The position numbers and the translations under genes are program-made. Shown piece after piece: positions 44,883 through 56,500 of a stretch of 64,000 bases of DNA. The DNA comes from Margaritispora aquatica (taxonomy: Eukaryota > Ascomycota > Leotiomycetes > Helotiales > Discinellaceae). The stretch lies in NCBI GenBank assembly GCA_007644065.1, contig VJWN01000028.1:124001-188000 (forward strand), written 5' to 3'. The notes beneath the pieces are model-generated. The model saw only the letters and a list, made by a program, of their open reading frames with translations, did no database searches and was not told where the DNA came from. Every line of letters starts with the position of its first letter. Position 1 is the first letter of the stretch.

Positions 44883-46418
44883 ATTGTGCTAGCGGTACTA
44901 GATGAGTAGTTTAAATACCCTGAGGATAATTGCTTTTTAGTCAATCCACACCCAGAATCTTGAACTCGACTTCCATTGAGTGGAGTAGGCCTGAAAAGTT
45001 GTGTGACTTATATCACGTGGTACTTCGCAAGCTTCACAGTCGCACAACTCTATTGGACATGCAACAACCAACAAAATCTGAGACCTGTGCCTCACTCATG
45101 CATAGAAGGTTCCAAGCGGAACGGATGATCTGGGATTCTGGAGCGCATGAGCCCCTCAGATTGATGTGAAACACACTCTGGACGGGTGGAGTTTGAGGCA
45201 CTCGCTTAGGCCTGTGTTTGATGTCCTACCGCATGCGGGAAGGGAAGAGAGTTTTCAGATGAAGATGATGATGAAGATGCAAAGATTCTTTACGCCGTCT
45301 GGGACACTCATCTTTTTCAGGAATTCAAGTTCTATGTGTAGAGCTAACAGATATTTCAAATACGTCAATTGCTCTTAAAGAGACTGGCTTTTCTGTTGGC
45401 AGCTTGAAAGCATAGAAAGTACGGCAAGGCTTGCGAGACTTCAGGTTGGTGTTCCGTACTAAGTTTACAATGCAACAGGGTATGCAGGCCCTTGGTGAGA
45501 ATGGAAGTGGTCAAAACTCGGCTGATGGGTTCATCGCTGAAGCTGACATGCCATCTGATGCTATGTATTTGCTTTGCGAGCAAATATCGTCGAAAAGGAG
45601 CATGTTGATCCGACTCGATCGAGAGGGAGCCGGGGGGAAACAAGTGGGATGAGAACAAGCGAGCGTCTGATCTTCAGATCCGCCGGGACGCCTGGTGCTT
45701 ATAACTCTATATCGGGTTGCGGGTTTTTCATGCGCTTGGATATTGGGTGTCGTTGCTTCTTGTTGGTGGTGCTTGGCTGTGACTTCGCGTTGCTGGGGAC
45801 TGCTGGCGAGAGTGATGGTGAGTGATATGAGGGGAGTCGTGCACTGTCTTCTTCGCTTTGAACTTGGAGACTTGCACTGGTGTTCTTTTGCTTCTGTTGG
45901 ACTAACTACGAACTTGGACTTGGATTTGGACCTGGACCTGGACTTCGATTCTTCTTCTTCGCACACTGCCGTACTTTTTCCTTCCTCATATTCGTTCCTT
46001 GCCCGCTTGCTTGCTTGCTTGCTTTGATTTGATATCGTCGCTTGCCTTGCTCGTTTGCTTGCTTTTCCGTTCGGCACTCTTTCAGCTCCGCTTCCTTCTG
46101 CTTCTACTCCTGTCGTGGTGGTTGGGAAGGTATCCGTTCATTCTTTCGTGAGGAGTTATTTAATTTCGGTGCTGCTCTGCTCTCGCTGCTGGTTCGCTCT
46201 CTCTCCTGCTCTCGACTTCAAGGCACGGTCTACTTTCGTTTACTTTTCTGTCGTTCGCCCTGTCGGGAGTCATTGGAAAAGAAGCAAAAAGGGGACAAAG
46301 GAGTGACTTGGCTCGAAAGAATTTCGACAGGAAGATTGAGGGACGAGTTTACATGCTACGGGGTTGAGTTGGAAGGGAAATCGAGGAGTTATTTGGACGA
46401 CACGGATAATCAGCCATC
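44883..46418. other. Long 5' region of the MFS transporter gene
   Basis: 1.5 kb with no supported gene. The second half is pyrimidine-rich and contains TTGGAC hexamer repeats (45911-45945) and a GCTT microsatellite (46005-46024), consistent with a long leader or promoter. The open frame on the minus strand at 45511-46077 begins at GTG and has no ATG or domain. Confidence 0.5.
46005..46024. repeat. (GCTT)n microsatellite
   Basis: Five tandem GCTT units read directly. Confidence 0.9.
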
Positions 46419-48359
46419 ATGGATTTCGCACCCAAGACACCGACGAAGAGTCACATCAGGAAAGGGACGGTCATCAAGAGTCATCGAAAGGGAAGCTGGG
46501 ATTTCGATGCTGAGATAAATGAGAAGGGATATGGAGAGCGAGAGGCAGACCCTGCTAGGACGGGGAGATGGACAATGAGAGGCCAGAGATCAGCGACTGG
46601 TGATTCCATCGGGAGTGGGCATGGGAGAAGGATGGGTGTTGAGTTGGTGCCGAAACCTAGTGCTGAGAGGGAAGATCCTTTGGTATGTTCTACTTTCTCA
46701 ATATATTCTCATGGAGGATATAATACCCGAAAAAAGATCAATCTAACTCACATGTTGTAGAACTGGTCTCGCACTCGTCGCGAACTCGCCTATTTCTCTC
46801 TCATTCTCACGATCGCCTCACTCGCTCCCCTGAAGACAATGCTCCTGACCGTCTCCGCCGTTATCGCTACCCAGCTCAACGTCTCCTACGCAGGCGCCAC
46901 GGCACTCACAGGCGTCCCTCTCGTTCTCGGTGCCCTGTCCGGTCTAGGAGCCCGGATTCTCAGTCGTAGCACGGGAAAGAGAGGATTAATACTTAGTGGT
47001 TCCGTTTTAGCATTGTTGGGTGCATTGTGGAATATGCACGTTGGGGCCAGCTATGCGCAGTTCATGGTATCCCGTATTTTTCAGGGCATAGGATGGGGTT
47101 TCGTGGAGGCTCTGGGGCCGGAAGTGGTTGGGGACATGTTTTTCGTGAGTTTAGGTGATTACAAAGTATTGTATTACGCGAGCTGACGAAATTAGGTCCA
47201 TCAGCGTAAATCCAGAATGGTAGCCTACAATCTTGTCTCACTAACTTTCCTCTGGGGCTCGCCTATTCTTGGAGGCTTCCTCTCGCAGTCGCACGATGGA
47301 TATGCAAACCAAATAATGCTCATTAACATTCTACAAGCCTTCTCCATCTTGTCCCTCATTCTCGCCCTACCGGAGACGACATTCCACCGCCCCTTGACTG
47401 ATCCTATGTTCCTCCCCTTCGGCGTCACAACAACAGCCACTGTTACTGCACCCACTAAGACTGGATTCCGATTCTATCTATCGACCTTGAAACTCAGCAA
47501 CCAGCACAGCAAGTCACCATTCACCATCTTCCGAGCCCTGAAGCCTATCAAAGCCATCGCAGCACCAAGCACAATTCTCACGACCCTTCTCACCGCCCCA
47601 CTCCTAGGTGCAGCCCTCGGCTCCGCACATTCAATCTCGCTCCTCTTCTCAGCCATGCCGACATTCCTCTTCCCAGCGCGTATCGGGTATATTTTCACTC
47701 TTCCTCTTGCATTTGCGGTAGTCTTCTATTCCCTCGCTACACTAGCATCGTACTTACGATGCAAACCACCCCGCCACCTCAGCGCCTCCATCCAAGGAAC
47801 CGAGCTGGCCATTTCGAGCGTCGGAATGGTGCTTGCGCTCGTAGGACTCTTGGCATGGGGTTTGTACACGGTTTCCGAGCTCGACGTAGGTCAGTACAGC
47901 GACGAAGGAAGCGTGTTCTCGCTCAGCGTCACGGGGCTCGAGCTATCTTTACGCAAGGTCTCGCTCTTGCTAGGCACTCTGGTCGGTGGTGCCACGGTGC
48001 TCTCGTACTCCGGCAACAACTTCCTCGCGTCCTCCTCGTCTGGCGCCGACGGCAATGGCGACGAGATGGCCGGTGCTCATCGCACGGGCGAGGAGATCTT
48101 GGCGGGCATTTGGGTCTGTGGCATGAGTGGGTGGATTGCGGGGGATAGCGCGGGCTTGATTCCCGGATTGAGGAGCACCGTTTTGGCGCTCGGTGTTGTG
48201 GGCGCCGTCGGGGGTAGCTCGGTGTTGGTTGGGTTGTGGGTTAAGGGGAGGGATTTGGGGAGGGTGGATGCGAGGGTTTTGAACAGCGATGATGATGCGC
48301 TTGAGAGGGATGGGGGGAAATTAAATAGGAGGGTGACGGGTGGGAGTTTTGATGTTTGA
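46419..48359 (+). CDS. MFS transporter
   Basis: Three exons: 46419-46682, 46761-47144 and 47196-48359; 603 residues. The first 88 residues are a hydrophilic, basic cytoplasmic tail (SHIRKGTVIKSHRKGSWDF) and carry no helix. From exon 2 about eleven to twelve hydrophobic helices follow: FSLILTIASLAPLKTML, ATALTGVPLVLGALSGLG, GLILSGSVLALLGALW, then the motif-C-like GFVEALGPEVVGDMF. The second half shows LILALPETTF (the end of helix 6 in many fungal MFS pumps), a 40-residue loop and further helices to VGLWVKGRD. No frame breaks. The substrate is not readable. It resembles fungal MFS members that follow a HOL1/multidrug-like pattern with a long N-tail. Confidence 0.88.
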
Positions 48360-49807
48360 GTTGACTTGACCGGTTTTCTTCTTTCTTCTTGCTTGTGTGT
48401 TTCTATGTGGGAATGGTGGAGGGAAGGGAGGTGCGGAGTTAAGGTGGACGGGCGGGCGGTGCTAGGAAGCTAGATGGATTGGTCTTTTGGGTTTGGGATG
48501 GATAGATGGAAGGTTGGATGGTCAGAAGGAAGACGGACGGTCGGTCGGTCGGTGGAGCGATGATGATGATACCTCACTGACCAGCTGTGCTGAGAATGCT
48601 GGTAATGAATATCGAATGCAATTATGAACATTTTTACCCACTCATATATCTACCTACTTACCTCACCGTGAAATTGTTGATCACCAAGGCTAGCAAGCAC
48701 TACGTGAAAGCTATTCTTTAATCTAATTTGATCTGAATAACTTTGGGCTTGAGTCGAGTCTGGCTAACTCATTCCGTCAGAGCGAAACGTGTAGTCAATT
48801 ACGATGCAGTTGAGGGCAGAGCAAGGGAATGGACGGGACGGGAGAAGTTTGGGTATGTGTGCGACAACCACATCTTAGTATTCGCTTCTGGTTAGATCTA
48901 AGAACATTTCAAAGTTCAATCAAGCTAATGGATCCGTGTTTCGTATTCTGATCAGGAGCGAGATAAGGAGTATGAAGGAGGTTCAAGTGCATCTCGCTTA
49001 ACTTGCCACTTTAGGCATATCAACTTCCTATCATATACTCCCTTGTAAGTCATGAATCTATCTCCACTGAGTTCAATCAAAGCGGATCATCTATCTTCAA
49101 ATCCTTTTCTTTTATCATTGAATGCATTTTCAAATTCTTCATAGACTCTATTTTCGTCCTTCGCCGCTGTTGTCATCGATATTCCAACATAATGTCGTAA
49201 CGAACATCCCTTACCTCGCTAACCTCCTTGGCACCCAGCAGCCCGACCAACCAAACAGATCATATCTTTCCTAACACCCCCTTCCGGATCCTCCAGCAGT
49301 AGTGCACTGGCGCCTGGGAAATACATCCAGACGGTTCAGTTCGTCAGCAGTAAGCAGCTCGGTGGCTGTAATGGATGATTGCGAAATCCCTTGCTTGCCA
49401 AATTTGTGGGCAGCTCAGCCTTATGGAGTCTCCTCAACATCCTCACGGAACTTACGTTCTGATGGATCCTAGTTGCCTTTTTCCGATATATAACTTCAAT
49501 TGCCGTCCCCGATTGCTTTCCGGCAAGGGGGGAAAAGCTTGCGCGTTATGACCGTTTGATGCCAACCCCCCAGATGTTTGTTCGGATTGGATCAACAGTT
49601 CACCATTTTCGAAGCTTGCCAAGGGTATAGTTTATTCCTTACATATGCGCTGCTGAGCCTTTAAGGCATTATGGGTGTCGCATTGATCCAATTCCCAGTT
49701 GGTCCCCCTAGACTTTCACTAGAGGCACAGCTCCATTGTTTACATCGAAAGTTCTCAAAGTTGAAGTATCCTTCGTGTATGTTCGATTAACTTCAGATGT
49801 TTGCAAC
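48360..49807. other. Gene-free stretch, about 1.45 kb
   Basis: Contains the 3' flank of the MFS gene, a GGTC tandem repeat (48539-48553) inside a G-rich region and no recognisable gene. Confidence 0.5.
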
Positions 49808-51341
49808 ATGCAGTATCAGGTTACTGCTTCTGATATGCCTCTCGGTTCAGAGAATCGTTTGTACTTAGAAAACTACTGTTATGTCTTCTTTGCAATTTCT
49901 ACTTTGTTTGTTATTGCTCGGTAAGAGATTTACAAGCTCCCATCTGCAAAATTCCATTCTCTAATCATAACCCAGATCCTATATGCGCTTCAAATCACGA
50001 AATCAGTTAGGACTCGACGATGCCTTTGTATTATTTGCATGGGTGAGTTATGAATTAAGCGGAGGGCAAAGAATCTTCTGACTTTGTGGTGTAGATTGGT
50101 TCAGTAGCGCTGATTCGCAGTGTTCGAATGAGCTTAGTTAGTGGCCAAGGGTGGCATCCCAGTGACATCGTCATGCTTCCAGATGGGGTGGCAATTTTGT
50201 TCAACTCGATTATGGTATGCTTAACTCACGAAACTTGGCAGCACCATAGCTAATGCTTTCAAGTGGACGTGGATCCAATCTATTTTCGGTTTATGGTGTT
50301 TGACCTTTATAAAGGCGAGCATTGTATGTTTTTATCTGCGTCTTGCGGTGACATAGCAACATCGGATGTTTCTCTGGATTATACTGGTAATCAATTGCAG
50401 CACTTCTCAGTTTTCGCTAGCCGAACTATATGCATTTCATGCATTGTCATTCGAATCGTTTATGGCTCCTCTAGCAACAGCTAAGACATAGAATACTCAA
50501 TTGATACACTTTTAGGCATTTATATTTGCGGTTGGATTGTCTTCCTTAGTGGTAGGTCCCTGCATCATCATATTTACTTGGAACTAATTTCCACGTAGGT
50601 TGACTTTTGTCTTTGCAAGACGATCAATGCTGTACGGAGTAATCCTCAAGGACTCGAGTCTGTATCCCATTTCATTCTATAGTCAATCCATCGCGTTACT
50701 CCATAGAGAGTAGCAAGATCAGCCACAGTACAATTACTCCTTGCCGGATTACATTTGCAGGAGATTCCATTTCCACATTTTTAACAAATTGCAAATCAAA
50801 TTTTAACATTTTTGACAGAGGGCAAATTCTTGGACAAAAGTGCATCAATGTCACTGCTTTTAGCTTTTGGTCTGCATTTTGGTCAATTGGTACTGATATC
50901 ACTTGGTAAGAAACTCTCTCACCCCCAAAGATTCAGCGTCAGGTGTTATTGTCTCATAATAGGCTCACCCCTAGCGTTCTTGTAAGTACGACTCTCGAAG
51001 TGAGCTGGGGAATAATCTTCATTTGTGTTCCACACCTGGCGCCTTTACTCTCTTCTGTCCTGCGAAAATTTTCAATCTCCGGCGATCACCAGGATGCTGT
51101 AGCGGAGACGCACAACACGGTTCTTACCATTGGACAGAAAAGAATAAGAAGAAAACCAAACGATGGAAGCATCTTGCTTGAGACTATGGGCTCCTATTCG
51201 GAGTTTTGTCATCCAGCAAATGCCAACGAGCAGCCGAGATTCTATATTAACAGCCAGGAACTGAGCACCTTTGAAACTCAGCACTGTGTTCATATGAAGT
51301 CCGAAGTTTCAGGTGGGGCAAAGAGATCCGTGGAAGTGTAG
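49808..51341 (+). pseudogene. Fungal-rhodopsin-domain (PTH11-like) receptor gene, probably degenerate
   Basis: Several exons in order resemble the 7-helix domain called fungal rhodopsin. They are YCYVFFAISTLFVIAR joined to SYMRFKSRNQLGLDDAFVLF (the GLDD signature); an exon ending FNSIM; WTWIQSIFGLWCLTFIKASI with FYLRLA; AFIFAVGLSSLV; QKCINVTAFSFWSAFW; and TTLEVSWGIIFICVPHLAPL. Between the last two, only about 13 residues can be placed where the family has about 40-60, so one helix is missing. One junction (near 50640-50820) needs an unusual 180-bp intron. The tail after 51070 is hydrophilic, as in this family. It could be a real multi-exon gene that I have mis-spliced, or a decayed one. Active members sense surfaces or nutrients. 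Confidence 0.5.
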
Positions 51342-53542
51342 ACAGCAGGATGATTGCGTCAGGGTTTAGAGTTTCCTTCTTTTAGGAACGTGTACTGGGC
51401 AGGCTTGGAATTATGGCCGATCAGTTTCAAATGGAGGATGCAAATATCCTATGTTTGTTTTATTCGCTAGAAGCAGTGCGATTTTATTTTGTTCATTTCA
51501 TTCGGTTTCTTTGCAAGATTGACTATCATGGAGCTTCAGTGGCAGGTTCTTCCCGAAACTGAAACCCCACTCTCGCTAAATTCGACCATACGCAGAACTT
51601 CAACAACTAAACACCTTGAATACTAAGCAACAAAGGTCCTCGTACATATTACATTGTTTTAGCTCGCTGTAAACTGCTGGTCTCAGTCTTGTCGATGTTT
51701 GACTCACATCGCCCTTTCATTAGTCTGCAACTCACTGGGCTATCCAACAACGGTGTATAGCCAAGTGAATATTCCAACTGTTCTCAGAGGTTCCCATCAT
51801 ATGTTGGCAGGATCTGATAGAATGAGTACAAACGGCAGCATGAAGCAGTTTGTTCTTTTGGATAAGGCAAGATTGACATGGCAGGGCAGCCGCTCGCAAT
51901 AACATAACCGCAGTCATCTTCACCAATCATTCAATTCCCAGGAGTCTTTTCTGATATTCGAAGCCTAAAAGAACACCCCACCCCCTGAAGGATCTGAAGT
52001 AACTCATTGACTCTATAGACTTCTCGAATGACGCTGTGTGATGCTTAGAAAAGACGAGTATTTCCGAAGTCTATTTAAGGCCACTGGTACCTGATCTGCT
52101 ATTTAATGAATTGCCGAGCGTGCCTTCAGAATCTCTGTACTACAGCCCTACCATTTCATTCGCAGAAGTTTTCCAAGACATCAGATCCTAGACTTCTATG
52201 GATAGTTGGCATATGTGTCTTGAACTTAACTACAGGTCTCTGTTGAGACAATGAGGGGAAATGACCTCTCAACCCTGATCAACATACAGCTTCGGACCAA
52301 AACCCGAGAACTCCCACAAGCAAATATCTTATTGCTCTTTAGAATCCAGAAGATAGCCGTGGCATGATCGAGGATTGGTCGTGGTCGAGCAAAAGAACTA
52401 CCCCAAATGCCAACAACTCATCCACCGGGGAAGAAAATGGCTTGCTACAAGAAGAAAAGAGAGAAGAACGTACCGCTCGCACGATGACTGGCTAATGGTG
52501 CAGCTTGAAGGGATCTACTCCTTTCCGCTATTTCAAATCTCATGACACCTCCACGCTGAAGGTCGTGCTCCAGGAGGTACTTAGGACTGCTGATATTATG
52601 CACCACTATCCCAAAAAGTACGAATGAGATAGCTTGAAATTTTCCACCCCCATTATAACCATCATCCTCCACCCAAATAAGAATTTCAAATGGAGGTTTG
52701 TGCGGCAGGAAAAGCTAAGAGCTGCTGATATTATGCACCACTCTCGCAGCAAGCACGAATAAGGTAGCTCAAATCATCAACCTCACTCCACCATCCCCAA
52801 ATCCCACCAGAATTCCCAGCTGAACTGCCTGCTGCAGGTGAGGCGAAGACTAGTGGCCGCATGCACATTGAAATATAAGCTACTGTAATATCACTTTCAT
52901 ATGGCCATGAAATCGTTCAACCTGAACGAATAATATCTCGCTAATGTCCAAGTTGTGGTCTCGTTTCCATCTTTTCCAAGACATTCTCTGGATATGTGTC
53001 TTATGGCGGTCCTGCAGGCTGGATCTACTGGCTTTCATTCAGGCACGACAAATATGCCTCATTGAAAATGAAAGCATCGGGCGCGAGGAAATACACCTCC
53101 ATGAAGTGGCGCACAATTGTCGTTCCAGTCAAGCGATGGCATTAGGTACCTGCAGGATCCCAGCTCTAGACCGAGTCAAGTTATCGACCCGAATAGGAGC
53201 TCGAACCGTGCAAGGTGAGACACAATCCGGAGCTCTCTCGGTTCGTCCCGCCAAAATTGACACGAAGCCATATGTGAATCAGAGGCGTTATGCAAAAGCG
53301 AACATGATTTTCAGCTTTCGCTTCGGCAGCCACTCATCGTAGTCCAGCTTTGCAGGGCTCGTTAGAGCTCGCGGTAAGCATTTTGTTCACTTCAACGCTA
53401 TACGGCCGTTATGAGTATCATGATTTGAGAATTTATAAGGACTTTATGTTTCCTCTTATTGTTTGTTGAATTGACAACCAACTCGCTACATTCTTTAACG
53501 AGATTTTGGTACAAAATCACTGTTTCAATTCAACAACAAGCA
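51342..53542. other. Gene-free stretch of 2.2 kb upstream of the Tc toxin-like gene
   Basis: No supported gene. An open frame at 52944-53342 has no domain. It includes an imperfect direct repeat (listed). The last few hundred bases must contain the promoter of the large gene. Confidence 0.5.
52581..52775. repeat. Imperfect direct repeat, about 60-bp units
   Basis: Two copies begin near 52581 and 52716. Both contain GCTGATATTATGCACCACT, then a degenerate AAG(T/C)ACGAAT and GGTAGCT/GATAGCT, at an offset of about 136 bp. The origin is unknown. Confidence 0.7.
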
Positions 53543-56500
53543 ATGGTAAGTTGGTGCTTGCATTCCATTTTCATTTCAGCCGAAAAAGCGCAGCAACATT
53601 TTGTTTTCTCATCCAGTATAGAGCTCGTGCTATCTATAATGTCGAGATAATGAACGTGTTTCAGGCTAACAATTGTGTCATAGGCTTCAACTGAGCCCGC
53701 CCTTCTGACGGATGGGGAAATTGAGATCCTCACAAACCAAATCTTCCCTGGTTTGCTCGGAGAACCCTCTCCAACATTGGACATCTTAGAGAAGGAGCTG
53801 GCATCCACTCGCTCTCTCAGATCTTGTGTTAATGCCGTCAATTCGGCCTCTGGGACATCAGCTACTGACCAGGCCAAACTTTCTTTGATTCTCAGTGTTG
53901 TAAGTTTATATTTTTGTCGAGGAATTTGATTGGCGGTTTGGAGACAAAATTTCATGCAAGAGCCAAAACTCCACTGACCTTTTGGTTCTTAATGTATTTA
54001 TTTGGCTCACAAGCTGATTTTCGCAGTATGATTTTAGCGAGAGTGATGTCTCGGTTGTGACTTTCTCTCTCTTACATCCGCAACTGTCTAAATTTGCTTC
54101 TGGAGCTGCAATTTCCATACAGGATCTTACCGAACACATCTTTACTATTGCAGCCAAAAATGAAGGAGTCCCTTCTGGCCATGAAAAGGCTTGGTTGAAT
54201 CTGAGAACAAAGCTCTTCACTGAGGAGCCTACAGCCGCCCTTTGTGGCTTGCTTTCGGCTCGGATTATTGCCGTGCCGGACGACCAAGACCAAGCCGTTC
54301 TCTCTGTCCTTCGAATCTTGATGAACACTTATGAACTCAACATTGCAAAACAACCTTTAGGGAAACTGCTCGGAGATGATCAGTTGGAGGAGTCTGAGAA
54401 TACCGATCCGCAAGAGACACAGGACAAAGGAGTCGAAGTGGTCGACACCACAGATAAACCACTAGATGAGGGTGTTGTTCCAGAGCCTGTGGCCGATGAT
54501 GCAGCTCTCAAGGAGGACAATGATACTAGGGCAGAAACTGAAGGATATGACACAGGCACTCAAGAGCTCAGCGAGGCACCTGATGAAAAGCCTGTGGATG
54601 TCTTCGAAGCGGCGGCTGTGCCAAAACAGCAACGTGGACCAATTCGCAAATATCTCTTTGCTCTACAGCGGCTGCAAGCTTTGGTCAGCGAGCCCGAAGA
54701 TATTTCTGCACTTCTTGCATGTGGATATGACTCTGCTGTAATGGTGTCATCCATGGGTGACGTTGGGCTTCAAGCTATTGTTGAGCAAGGAGTGCCACAT
54801 GACCGAGCAGAAAGGATTCGCAATCATGCTATGGTTGTTGCTGTCCATGATGAAAATGTCTGGGCTTCAGCTCTCAAAGTACGTGGTACTGGCAGCAGCA
54901 CAGATGTGTCTCTTGCTGCTGTTGGAGTCGTTATGACTAATTCAACAACCGAAGGCTCAAGTCCAAGAAACATGACGAGAATGGGTGGAAATACCCCAGA
55001 GGCAGCTGAGATCAATCTAACGACCATGTTTGGTATGGAGAGCATGGGATGTGAGGAGTGTTCTTCGATCACCGGACCTGCTGCCTACTTTGTTGATCTT
55101 CTTCAAACCCTTAAAGGCATCCGAGTAGACAGTAGCACTACTCTCCTAGACAAGTTGTTCGCCCGAAGACCAGATCTAGGAGATTTGAAGCTTTCTTGTG
55201 CGAACATCAAAGGACTTGTCCCATACATTGATTTGGTGAACGAGGTGTTGGAGTCAGTAGTGTCAGGTGGGAAAGCCCAACCTTACAACACCGACGAGGA
55301 TACCACCGATGATGAGTCTGCAGCCCAGCCAAACAACGTCAATTACCAAATGTATCAAACCCTGATTCAGCCTTGTGTGTTTCCTATGCACACATTTCCC
55401 TACAATCAGGCCATTGATAGCATGCGTACCTACCTTGATGCAACTGGGGTGTCGCGCGCAGAATTGCTAGCTACACTTCAAACTCCTTTCAAGATGATGA
55501 AGGATGATAATGTGCCGAAGGCTATGGCGCAAGAGGTTTTTGATTACGCTTTATCCGCCGAAATCCTTAACTTGCAACACGAAGACTTCGTTGCGATCAC
55601 ACAGCAAGGATTCCAATCATTATATTATGTGCAATACCAACAAAAGATGGTGTATGAAGACTATCTAGTTTTCATTGGGCGAAAAAGCGCATCTGAATAC
55701 TGGGGTGGTGATCTCTTGACTATCCGGAATCTCAAAAAGGAGCTGCTACCTCGAAGTGGGCTGGTATTTGAGGAACTACTTTCTTTGCTCAAAAGTAAGT
55801 TTGTCGGCGGGCTACTTGTCATCGAATCCACGTCTCCATCTGTAGGAGGTCCAGATTTTACTGGCAAATTGGAACATATGCAATTGTCACGAGTTGCAAG
55901 ACTGGAAGAAGGGAGAAATCCTGAAAAGTGGCAGTGGGACGATCTTCAAAAGTTTTGCCGCTTGAAGACCAAATTACAATGGACTGTTGAAGAACTCGAC
56001 GCTCTTCTGGCTACGCTTCGATATTATCCCGATACTTTCTGGACGCAAACGATTATCTCCCCAAGAATTGTGAATGAGCTTGCTGCTGTCGCGCAATTGG
56101 CTAAAATAGCCGGGCTCAAACCAGAAGAATTGCAGCCGTTATGGGGAGAAATAAATACTTACGGAGACAACTCGCTGTATGCTCAACGTTTCTTGAATAA
56201 ATCTGTTTCTCTAGCCCATCGAGTTGTGTTCGCAATTGATGACAATGGAAAAGTGTTGCAGAACGGAGCGCTATTACTCGCCAACTTTCTAGACACGATA
56301 TGCGGAGCGCTACAAATAACAGTTGCTGAATTCCACGAGATTCGAGTTATTGCTGGTCTCTCCGAGCAGCTAACATTAGCCAATATCTCGGCAATCTACC
56401 GTATTTCTCTCCTTTGCAAAATACTGGATATGTCACCGATGGCATACTCTGGATTGTCTTCACTTTTCCCCGAACCATCACTCTTGTTTGGCACACCTCA

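Noticed and set aside
45511..46077. 188-codon open frame on the minus strand with Ser-Arg and Ser-Lys repeats
   Set aside because: It begins at GTG, has no ATG near its start, and its low-complexity part is just the reverse of the TTGGAC hexamer repeat in the leader of the MFS gene.
52944..53342. 132-codon open frame upstream of the TcA-like gene
   Set aside because: No domain, no splice partners, no compositional bias; probably chance.
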